Source: Nipponacmea schrenckii (Eukaryota; Mollusca; Gastropoda; Lottiidae). From it: 64,000 nt of DNA. The notes beneath the pieces are model-generated. The model did no database searches, was not told the origin of the DNA, and worked only from the letters and a program-made list of their open reading frames with translations. How positions within the stretch are numbered: the stretch's first letter is position 1; each line of letters begins with the position of its first letter. The stretch lies in the NCBI GenBank assembly GCA_030562195.1, contig CM060200.1, positions 40,831,084-40,895,083 on the forward strand, read 5' to 3'. The position numbers and the translations under genes were made by a program. Positions 23,231 to 33,718 of the stretch are shown here, one piece after another.

Positions 23231-24214
23231 TCTAGTATAATGTAAATTATAGTTTTTATGGGTTAACCCAATATGACTCTTAGCCAGATCTCTGATAGAA
23301 TTTGACTTTGATAAATAACAAGGTTTTTATGGCGACAAAAATTCAAATTTTCAAAAACCAATGTGTTTAAATAAAAACTTCACAAGTAGTTTTGACTTTG
23401 TTCATTTTGGTGTTGCGTCTTTTATCATTTCCCTGGCAACAAGAATTTAAATTTCAGAATTGTTGAGTGAAAATAAAAACTTAAGTGCCATTGGCTTCAT
23501 TCATAGTTCTGCTGAAATTTGTATCTTTTTCACGGATTATGTAGATGCATTACGTTTTGTTTTAAAAAAATTGCATTAACTGAAATGAGATAAGAGGCTT
23601 TTTAAGTTTTGGAATGGTTATTAAAGTTTATGATGCAACACAGTACTTGATAAAAGCAAAGTGCCGATGTCAAAACATAGCAAGTTATTTGATAAAGTTA
23701 TTACAGTCTGTATAAGTGTGTCGGGCTATTTAACACTGTCCTAGAATCAAGCTGATTATCTTACGGACAATTTTGAAATGTTTTCAAGCTTAAAGAAACG
23801 GAAACACAATTCCCGCAATGGTTTGGTAAGATATGTATATTTCTATGTATTCTGTTCTGTTTGAAAATATCGTTTTTTAATTGAAGATATTTTAAACAAT
23901 ACGCTAATCTGATTGGATTATGAAACTTAGCACAAGTCATTCCATTGCTTTAAGTTGCTATATATTTTTTTATGTATTATTCCCTCATTATTTAAACCAA
24001 GTAGAAATATTGTGTGATTTGTAACTTAATCTGTCTTAAACCAGTTGATTTGACCGTTTTATATTAGACAGGTGGCATACGTGTGTTGGCAGTTGTGGGT
24101 TCTACTCTCGATCGGTGTGTGACAGTCGGATGACCTGAAAAAGTCATATTCACTCATAATTCTAGTCCACCCAGCTGTAAGTGGGTACGGATAATCTGGG
24201 AAAGATCAATCTAA
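23231..24214. other. spacer with a possible second SINE type
   Basis: Mostly AT-rich with no gene. At 24065-24200, GGTGGCATACGTGTGTTGGC and, 30 bases on, GGGTTCTACTCTCGATCGG resemble A and B boxes of a degenerate tRNA-derived SINE unlike the one at 40860. An ATG at 23779 followed by 16 codons and GTAAGA could be a tiny exon, but nothing else supports it. Confidence 0.35.
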
Positions 24215-24872
24215 GAGGTTTAGTCAGGACAAGCTGGTAGAAAAGATCCTTAACTGTGAACTTAGTTGTTATCTTTGTAAATTTAAGATGTTTGACCAAG
24301 GACAAGATGGTAGAAAGGATCCTTGAGAACTTAAGTTGTTATCCTTGTAAAATAAAGTCCTGACAAAAGGTTTGGTCAAGGATCAGCTGGTAGAAAGGAT
24401 CCTTGAGAACTTAAGTTGTTATCCTTGTAAAATAAAGTCCTGACAAAAGGTTTGGTCAAGGACCAGCTGGTAGAAAGGATCCTTGAGAACTTAAGTTGTT
24501 GTCCTTGTAAAATAAAGTCCTGACAAAAGGTTTGGTCAAGGACCAGCTGGTAGAAAGGAACCTTGAGAACTTAAGTTGTTATCCTTGTAAAATAAAGTCC
24601 TGACAAAAGGTTTGGTCAAGGACCAGCTGGTAGAAAGGATCCTTGAGAACTTAAGTTGTTATCCTTGTAAAATAAAGTCCTGACAAAAGGTTTGGTCAAG
24701 GATCAGCTGGTAGAAAGGATCCTTGAGAACTTAAGTTGTTATCCTTGTAAAATAAAGTTCTGACAAAAGGTTTGGTCAAGGACCAGCTGGTAGAAAGGAT
24801 CCTTGAGAACTTAAGTTGTTATCCTTGTAAAATAAAGTCCTGACAAAAGGTTTGGTCAAGGACCAGCTGGTA
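24215..24872. repeat. 80-bp tandem repeat, about 8 copies
   Basis: Unit contains GGTTTGGTCAAGGACCAGCT, GGTAGAAAGGATCCTTGAGA and ACTTAAGTTGTTATCCTTGT, period exactly 80 from 24369 onward. GGTCAAGGACC and GGATCC make each unit partly self-complementary. Confidence 0.93.
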
Positions 24873-24953
24873 GAATTGTAAAATATACTTGTTCCTGTTT
24901 TTGTTTCTTTGGAAAGAATAATCACTCTCTGTCCATGGCACTGCATCAACCTT

Positions 24954-25434
24954 TTAAAGCGGCCCAAGCTTGATTTTTAGGGGTCGTTTGTTACATTTAA
25001 ACAGTCCTCAGAAATACTCAAGCTCTAAGAAATCGCAAAATACCTTGAAATATACCTCAAACAAAAAATTTCACTTTTTTTCCGTGCTGTACGGGGCTGG
25101 TCTCTAGTCAGTCTGAAAATTGTGTGTCCTGTTGACAAAGTCTACAATTGAAAATGCGTTGTAGTCTATTTATATAGATGACCGCTATTGCACGACGGGA
25201 AGGATAACTCTTTGATTATCAAGACGAACCGTTTTCCAATATGGCCGGACGTTCGTAATTTCTTAATACATTATGATTTTTCAAACACGGATAACTATGG
25301 TTACACATGGATTTGAAGGCTCAAATTTCAAAGGTAAGCTCTGTAGACTATTTCTGATTAGCTAACCAAAAGATTTCATGTGTTTGAGGCTGTCGGATGA
25401 TTGTCCAAAACAAATAAAGCTTGGGCCTCTTTAA
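24954..25434. mobile_element. MITE with TTAA ends (piggyBac/Kolobok type)
   Basis: Left end TTAAAGCGGCCCAAGCTT and right end AAGCTTGGGCCTCTTTAA are inverted with one mismatch; each is bounded by TTAA, the target used by piggyBac and Kolobok transposases. 481 bases, no ORF. A related end lies at 47856 (TTAAAGGGGCCCAGGCTTTA, then GGACAATCATCCGAC as here). Confidence 0.75.
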
Positions 25435-26659
25435 TTAAAATAAAAATCACAAGATAATATCTGAGAAAGAATATAATGATTAATTAGTCTATAGAAATAA
25501 CAGGATACTAATTTATCTCTATAGAGATCCCAAATCAAACATTATTGACAATTCCTCAGCTACTTTCTAAAATATTCTTTTAATCAGGTAAAATAATAGG
25601 CTATTAAAGTCATGTCTAGAGGAAATTAAAGAGAGAAAAATTGATTTTCAACGACTCTTGAAGGTGGGGTTATTGTGAGTAAGTTGTTCATCTGAATTTA
25701 TCTCAAAGTGTTTTCACTCAAAGTGTCAGATATTGTATAGGGGTTGAGGGTATGGATGGGCATGGTGGGGTAGAATAAATTCTAGGGGTAGGGAAACAAG
25801 AGGTGTCATAGTGTTCAGAGAGTCCACATAGCTAATAATGTTTTTTCGGTATTTAGATTTGTTATATATCCTCCCTTTTAGAGAGTCCACATAGCTAATG
25901 ATGTAATACGTGGCCTTGATTGACAAGTTTGTCCTTGTCATTTAGTACATGTTTTATTCCTAATCCAAACTGTAACAAGAACAATTGTCTCTAGTAGATC
26001 TGTATTTTTGTGTCCTTATTAGGCTGTGATTGACACCAGCTGTTTGAAAAACAATGAACTTCCTCATTATACAAACAGTGAGTTAAAGACCCTATGAATA
26101 ATCTGGCAATAGTGTCTCAGTTCATTAGAATAAATGGGAAATTAAGTGACATGATGAGTTGCCAGATTATTGAGATTAGATTTTTAGGAATCAACGAGCG
26201 TGAAGTGAATTGTTCACCCAGTAATTTTGATTTCCCTTGGATGTTGTCTCGAGTGCAGATAAATTGTAGATGTGCAAACAACGTAAAGAACAAACATTTT
26301 GTTTCATTTGGTAAAAACTTTCCCATGAGACAACATTATCAACAATGACTGCACTGTATGGAGACCCAAAAGGGACATAAGGCATTTGTCTGTTTTGTGC
26401 CTGATAAATAAATGTATATGCATTAAAAAATAAGTAGATTAAGTCAGTTTGATCTCTTGGCGTTTCTGGCAGCCAATTAATTATTGTCAATAAATTAATT
26501 ATTGTCAATAAATTAATTATTGATGAACCACCCCTAGATACGCCATTGATAATATTAAATATAACAGCCTTCTTGTCATCTTGAAATCTTTGTGAAATAT
26601 TCTTCAGATCTTTTATCAAAGGTCATCCTGACATTTTTAGATCTTTTTATTCCTTTTAT
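25435..26659. other. spacer, no gene recognised
   Basis: AT-rich. Contains a short direct repeat AGAGTCCACATAGCTAATGATGT (25818 and 25882) and a TAATTATTGTCAATAAAT triplet at 26478-26520. The open frames here look random. Confidence 0.45.
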
Positions 26660-29300
26660 TATACGCCCACATAGAAATGTGGACGTATATTGTTGTCGCC
26701 CCTGTCCGTCGGTCCGTCGGTCCGTCGGTCCGTCGGTCCGTCTGTCAACAATTGTTTGTGGACACTGTAGAGACTACAGTTTTTATTGGAATTTCTTGAA
26801 ACTTGGTATACTTGTTTATAATCACTCAAGGAAGAACCCTATCGATTTTGGTATGATTCCGAAAAAAATTCCTGGAATTCTTGGACTTTGAATTTCAAAT
26901 TGTTCTGTTTGTAAACAAAAGCTTGTGGACACTGTAGAGACTCCATTTCTTTATGAATCTTTTTGTAACTTGGTATATTTGTTTATTACCATCCAAGGAA
27001 GACCCCTATTGATTTTGATATGATTCTGAAAAAAATTCCTGGAATTCTGGAACTTGGAATTTCGAATGTACTGTTTCTCATCCGTCTGTCAACAATTGTT
27101 TGTGGACACTGTAGAGACTACAGTTTTTATTGGATCTTCTTGAAACTTGGTATACATGTTTATTACCATTCAACGAAGACCCCTATCGATTTTGGTATGA
27201 TTCCGAAAAAAATTCCTGGAATTCTTGAACTTTGAATTTCAAATTGTTCTGTTTGATAACAAAAGCTTGTGGACACTGTAGAGACTCCATTTTTTTATGA
27301 ATCTTTTTGTAACTTGGTATATTTGTTTATAACCATCCAAGGAAGAACCCTATTGATTTTGATATGATTCTGAAAAAAATTCCTGGAATTCTGGGACTTG
27401 GAATTTCGAATTGTACTGTTTGTCATCCGTCTGTCAATAATTGTTTGTGGACACTGTGGAGACTACAGGTTTCATTGGATTTTCTTGAAACTTGGTATAC
27501 ATGTTTATTATCATTCAATGAAGACCCCTATTGATTTTGGTATGATTCCGAAAAAAATTCCTGGAATTCTTGGATTTGAATTTCAAATTGTTCTGTTTGT
27601 AAACAAAAGCTTGTGGACACTGTAGAGACTCCATTTCTTTATGAATCTTTTTGTAACTTGGTATATTTGTTTATTACCATCCAAGGAAGACCCCTATTGA
27701 TTTTGATATGATTCTGAAAAAATTCCTGGAATTCTTGGATTTGAATTTCAAATTGTTCTGTTTGTAAACAAAAGCTTGTGGACACTGTAGAGACTCCATT
27801 TCTTTATGAATCTTTTTGTAACTTGGTATATTTGTTTATTACCATCCAAGGAAGACCCCTATTGATTTTGATATGATTCTGAAAAAAATTCCTGGAATTC
27901 TGGAACTTGGAATTTCGAATGTACTGTTTCTCATCCGTCTGTCAACAATTGTTTGTGGACACTGTAGAGACTACAGTTTTTATTGGATCTTCTTGAAACT
28001 TGGTATACATGTTTATTACCATTCAACGAAGACCCCTATCGATTTTGGTATGATTCCGAAAAAAATTCCTGGAATTCTTGAACTTTGAATTTCAAATTGT
28101 TCTGTTTGATAACAAAAGCTTGTGGACACTGTAGAGACTCCATTTTTTTATGAATCTTTTTGTAACTTGGTATATTTGTTTATAACCATCCAAGGAAGAA
28201 CCCTATTGATTTTGATATGATTCTGAAAAAAATTCCTGGAATTCTGGGACTTGGAATTTCGAATTGTACTGTTTGTCATCCGTCTGTCAATAATTGTTTG
28301 TGGACACTGTGGAGACTACAGGTTTCATTGGATTTTCTTGAAACTTGGTATACATGTTTATTATCATTCAATGAAGACCCCTATTGATTTTGGTATGATT
28401 CCGAAAAAAATTCCTGGAATTCTTGGATTTGAATTTCAAATTGTTCTGTTTGTAAACAAAAGCTTGTGGACACTGTAGAGACTCCATTTCTTTATGAATC
28501 TTTTTGTAACTTGGTATATTTGTTTATTACCATCCAAGGAAGACACTGTGGAGACTACAGTTTTTATTGGATTTTCTTGAAACTTGGTATATATGTTTAT
28601 TATCATTCAATGAAGACCCCTATCGATTTTGGTATAATTCCAAAAAAAATTCCTGGAATTCTGGGACTTGGAATTCGAAGTTGTTCTGTCTGTCTACAAT
28701 TGCTTGTTGGCACTCTAGAGACTACAGTTTTTGATAGATCTCTTTGAAACTTTGTTTTTATATGCCCACATAGAAATATGGACGTATATTGTTGTCGCCC
28801 CTGTCTGGAATTCTGTGACTTGGAAAAATTCCTGGGATCTCTTTGAAACTTTGTATACAATATGTTTATTATCACTCAAGGAAAAACCAATATACATTTT
28901 GGTCTGATTACGAAAAGAATTCCTGGAATTCTGTGACTTGGAAAAATTCCTGGAATTCTGGGACTTGGAATTTAAAGTTTTCTGTGTGTCGTCAATTGCT
29001 TGTAGACAATGCAGGAAGTACAGTTTTTTATATACCCAAATGGAAATTCGGAAGTATAATGTTGTTGCCCCTGTCCATCCGTCTGTTCGTCTGTCAGCCC
29101 GTTTGTTTGTGGACACTGTAGAGACTACAGTTTTTATAGAATTTTCTCATACTTGTTCATTATCATCTAAGGCAGACCCCTATTGATTTTTGTTTGATTA
29201 TGAAAGAAATTCCTTCAATTCTGGAACTTTGGATTTCAAAATTTGTTCTGTCTTTCAACCATTTCTTGTGGACACTGTACAAACTATATTTAATACATTT
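26660..29300 (+). mobile_element. composite non-autonomous repeat with terminal hairpin, expanded copy 2
   Basis: Same hairpin start (ATACGCCCACAT / ATGTGGACGTAT) and GTCCGTCG run as the copy at 9152. An 853-base block is duplicated inside: features at 27020 and 27398 recur at 27873 and 28251. A deletion near 28545 then brings the sequence back into register, and it stays almost identical to copy 1 up to about 29287, where the two flanks diverge. No coding capacity. Confidence 0.8.
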
Positions 29301-29461
29301 GATGAAACTTGGTATGAGTATTGAAATAGATAAGATGGTGGTCAAGTTCTAATTTGACAATTTTCCATGAACAGTTTTTTAGTTTTTGCCCTTAACTTCA
29401 ATATTAATTCAGTGAGTGTATTTGAGTTATTGCTCTATTTATTTTTCAAATTCAATGCTGC

Positions 29462-29961
29462 NNNNNNNNNNNNNNNNNNNNNNNNNNNNNNNNNNNNNNN
29501 NNNNNNNNNNNNNNNNNNNNNNNNNNNNNNNNNNNNNNNNNNNNNNNNNNNNNNNNNNNNNNNNNNNNNNNNNNNNNNNNNNNNNNNNNNNNNNNNNNNN
29601 NNNNNNNNNNNNNNNNNNNNNNNNNNNNNNNNNNNNNNNNNNNNNNNNNNNNNNNNNNNNNNNNNNNNNNNNNNNNNNNNNNNNNNNNNNNNNNNNNNNN
29701 NNNNNNNNNNNNNNNNNNNNNNNNNNNNNNNNNNNNNNNNNNNNNNNNNNNNNNNNNNNNNNNNNNNNNNNNNNNNNNNNNNNNNNNNNNNNNNNNNNNN
29801 NNNNNNNNNNNNNNNNNNNNNNNNNNNNNNNNNNNNNNNNNNNNNNNNNNNNNNNNNNNNNNNNNNNNNNNNNNNNNNNNNNNNNNNNNNNNNNNNNNNN
29901 NNNNNNNNNNNNNNNNNNNNNNNNNNNNNNNNNNNNNNNNNNNNNNNNNNNNNNNNNNNNN
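29462..29961. other. assembly gap (500 N)
   Basis: Second placeholder gap of exactly 500 bases, just downstream of the composite repeat and upstream of the SGNH ORF. Confidence 0.99.
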
Positions 29962-30036
29962 TTCAGTAAAACTGATTTATTCTCATAACTGTGTGATCTG
30001 TGTATGTAGTAAAATTGGTATGAACTAAATTAAAAG

Positions 30037-30645
30037 ATGGATCGAAAAATCCCTACGCATTACTTTTGCGATGGAACGTCCTGTTTCATTTTGAAAGACC
30101 TTTATGTTAGAAATTTCAATTTCGACCCAAATATTTCCCTTATTCATGTTTTTTCTAAAGGGATTGGGGGAGGGAAAGTGACCTGTAATAACCATTGTCG
30201 TATATGGGAAGAGGCCATATCTGAATTTAAACCAGATGGTATTGTGACCCAGATGTTATCTAATGATTTGGATCATCCAGAAATAAATCAAGAGAAGGTT
30301 GGAGAATTGGTCCATAGGCTATTGGCCTTGATCAGCTTGAGGGTTAGACACATTCGTTATGTACCAATTTGTCAAGTTATTCCCAGATATAAAACTCGAC
30401 ACATTCCATTTCACAAATACAACGACTTTGTTGTATTGGCAAATGGCATTTTAAAAGCTGAGTTATTAGCACGGCCTTCGTGGTCTTTTTGTAAGTTAAG
30501 AGGAATACATCCTAGTCATCCATCTTACTATATGTATCTAAATGATGAAGTTCACTTCAGTTCAATAGGTACTAAATTGTATTATCGTAATTTACGAGGT
30601 GCAATTCTTCGAATGCACAATAAAATAGCAAACCCATTAAAGTAA
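30037..30645 (+). CDS. SGNH/GDSL-like hydrolase ORF of retroelement type
   Basis: 202 codons without break. The N-terminus YFCDGTSCFILKDLYV stands where SGNH enzymes have their GDS box, SKGIGGGKV where the glycine block lies, LSNDL where the Asn block lies, and DEVHFSSIGTKLYYRNLRGA gives the C-terminal Asp-x-x-His block. SGNH ORFs of this size accompany tyrosine-recombinase retroelements of the Ngaro/DIRS group, and gag/pol remains of that kind lie 1.7 kb downstream on the same strand. The GDS box reads CDGTS, so the nucleophile is uncertain. The alternative is a domesticated or orphan SGNH gene; the intact frame beside a broken gag is notable. Confidence 0.65.
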   Translation: MDRKIPTHYFCDGTSCFILKDLYVRNFNFDPNISLIHVFSKGIGGGKVTCNNHCRIWEEAISEFKPDGIVTQMLSNDLDHPEINQEKVGELVHRLLALISLRVRHIRYVPICQVIPRYKTRHIPFHKYNDFVVLANGILKAELLARPSWSFCKLRGIHPSHPSYYMYLNDEVHFSSIGTKLYYRNLRGAILRMHNKIANPLK

Positions 30646-30699
30646 AAAAAGGTCATTGCTTTCTGAAATGTCTGTTGTTTGTTTTGATTAGTTATACCT

Positions 30700-31975
30700 T
30701 CTGATATGTTGGTATCACACACTTTTTATATGTTGATAGGCCCTATCACACACTTTTACCTTCTGATATGTTGGTAGATCTAATTTCTGTATATACCTTC
30801 TGATATGTTGGTAGATTTAAGTAGGCCTATATACCTTCTGATATGTTGGTAGATTTATTTCTGTATATACCTTCTGATATGTTGGTAGATTTAATTTCTG
30901 TATATACCTTCTGATATGTTGGTAGATTTAATTTCTGTAGGCCTATATACCTTCTGATATGTTGGTAGATTTAATTTCTATAGGCCTATATACCTTCTGA
31001 TATGTTGGTAGATTTAATTTCTGTAGGCCTATATACCTTCTGATATGTTGGTAGATTTAATTTCTATAGGCCTATATACCTTCTGATATGTTGGTAGATT
31101 TAATTTCTGTATATACCTTCTGATATGTTGGTAGATTTAATTTCTGTAGGCCTATATACCTTCTGATATGTTGGTAGATTTAATTTCTGTATATACCTTC
31201 TGATATGTTGGTAGATTTAAGTAGGCCTATATACCTTCTGATATGTTGGTAGATCTAATTTCTGTATATACCTTCTGATATGTTGGTAGATTTAATGTAG
31301 GCCTATATACCTTCTGATATGTTGGTAGATTTAATTTCTGTAGGCCTATATACCTTCTGATATGTTGGTAGATTTAAGTAGGCCTATATACCTTCTGATA
31401 TGTTGGTAGATTTAATTTCTGTAGGCCTATATACCTTCTGATATGTTGGTAGATTTAATTTCTATAGGCCTATATACCTTCTGATATGTTGGTAGATTTA
31501 ATTTCTGTATATACCTTCTGATATGTTGGTAGATTTAATTTCTGTAGGCCTATATACCTTCTGATATGTTGGTAGATTAATTTCTGTATATACCTTCTGA
31601 TATGTTGGTAGATTTAATTTCTGTAGGCCTATATACCTTCTGATATGTTGGTAGATTTAATTTCTGTAGGCCTATATACCTTCTGATATGTTGGTAGATT
31701 TAATTTCTGTATATACCTTCTGATATGTTGGTAGATTTAATTTCTGTATATACCTTCTGATATGTTGGTAGATTTAATTTCTGTATATACCTTCTGATAT
31801 GTTGGTAGATTTTATTTCTGTATATACCTTCTGATATGTTGATATCCACATAATTTTACCATCTGCTATGTTGGTAGATATGCTCTCTGATATGTTAGCA
31901 AGGTTATCCTATACTATTCTGATATGTTAGCAAGGTTATCCTATACTATTCTGATATGTTAGCAAGGATACCTTC
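30700..31975. repeat. 37/46-bp minisatellite, about 30 copies
   Basis: Unit ATACCTTCTGATATGTTGGT plus AGATTTAATTTCTGTAT; a longer form inserts AGGCCTATA. The long and short forms alternate irregularly. The array separates the SGNH ORF from the gag remnant. Confidence 0.95.
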
Positions 31976-32305
31976 TATACTCGATATGTGAGTAATATTA
32001 TTTTCATAGAATTATTTTACTTTCTGTGGAGTTCGGCATTCATTGAACAAGATTGGTATGCATATCTAGCATTGAATAAAGGGGAGATCTCAACACCTTC
32101 CAGAATAATAAAAAAAAAAGGGAAAAAGAAAATCAGTCTTAGAACTTTGGCGTATAGCTGTTTAGCTGTCATTGTTTGAGCTGACAATTGGTTTAGGATA
32201 GTTGAGTTCTTCAGTTGCTTGAATGAATAGGATCAAATAAACCAATTTCAAATTTCACAGCGAGAATTAAATATTAGGTGAGGTGTTTTATATTTCAGCA
32301 TTTTT

Positions 32306-33612
32306 GTGACAAAGATGTCCAAACGCAGTAGCTCAGATATAGCCTCAGTGGTTGGTGACAAGGTGAAACGTCTACGTACACCTTCGTATAAAGTTAGAAA
32401 CCAAACAGCTACAAGCTCTAGACATCAACCAACAGAATCGATAAGTCGGCAAGAGATTGGCCATGATAATGAACAATTTAGTGACAATGACATTAATGAT
32501 CAACAAGGTTAATGATGTCATAACGCAAACAGTTCAAACAATGATTAATGCAGCTTTTCCGTCTATAGCTGAGAGAGTCGCAGAGTCAGTAACCTCACAC
32601 CTTTCAACTGATCAAACAGCTGCTCAGGTTGGGGAAAATATTTCTATTCCGCAATGGATTAATTCTAATAATGCAAAGGATCATTTTAGTAATTTCCATC
32701 AATGTAATGATGCCACTTATTCAGGTAAGTGTATTAATTACCCTATGCATATTTCAAAGCCTATTGGTATTGGAATTGATTCTAAATTACGGTCCAAAAT
32801 TTGGGCAAATGAGTTTAATGACTTCAATCATTTAATTGGAAACACTCCTTCGCAAAAGTTTATTTTGAAACAATCAGAAGAAGGAGTGTCATTCCAATGT
32901 GAGGACGACAAGGTAAATATTAAGAATGTAGATAGTATTGACAACTGGGTTAAGTTATTTTTTGTATATGTGAGCATTTATACAGAAAAGTGTTTATCAT
33001 AAATGTCAAAATTAATGAAGTGTGGATCAATTATTTTGGAATTAAGGGAGCAAGCTAGGGAAGCAGCTTCCTTGTGGTATGATTTAGCTTTTAGGGAATT
33101 GCGACGATCCACATTAGCTCCTTGGGATATCATTAATTTAGAGATTTATCAATTGGTAGTTAACCAAGGTATGAATGCTACATTGCAGTCTTCTCTAAAA
33201 GACCACCTACCCAAAAAAAAAAATTCAAAAAATTCAACAGTCACTAAGAGTGAAAAAGGTGGGTTTTGTTGGCAGTTCAATAGAACTGGTTTTTGTAAAT
33301 GGTCTGACTCTTGCACTTTTCGCCATATATGCCAAAAGTGTCAAGGTCAGCACAGTAAATTATTTGACAAAAGATGATACCAAAACAAGGAAACCTACCA
33401 CACAACCAAAGAAAGCTACAACTGATCCTAAATGAAATTTTTCAAATTTTTTGTCGATTGCTACCCCTGTCAATGCAGACAAATTAAATATTTGGTTGTC
33501 AGGCTACAATGAAATTGATAAAGAACTTTTAGTAAATGGATTCAGGTTTGGACCAAATCATCCCAATAATTTCATATTTACACTAAATTTGATCCTGGTA
33601 TCATTGTGTTGA
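32306..33612 (+). pseudogene. DIRS/Ngaro-type retroelement gag and start of pol, broken
   Basis: The coding region starts about 32314 (MSKRSSSDIASVVGDKVKRL) and changes frame near 32511. It continues to an in-frame stop at 33000-33002 and resumes in frame to a cysteine/histidine finger CWQFNRTGFC...SCTFRHICQKCQGQHS (33268-33360). This CCCH-plus-knuckle finger is a hallmark of gag in tyrosine-recombinase retroelements. After a further frame change, 33463-33612 reads TPVNADKLNIWLSGYNEIDK and LLVNGFRFG, the stretch that normally opens pol before reverse transcriptase. Nothing of RT, RNase H or recombinase follows; the sequence runs into the 3' end of the minus-strand gene. Dead copy. Confidence 0.7.
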
Positions 33613-33718
33613 AATGGAACATTGCGTCTAAATTTCACATTTCCTGTTTCTTCGTCGTTCGTCGATATCCTCTTTTTAGACTCACGACATGAAACGAATA
33701 TTTCCCAGATATGTTCTG

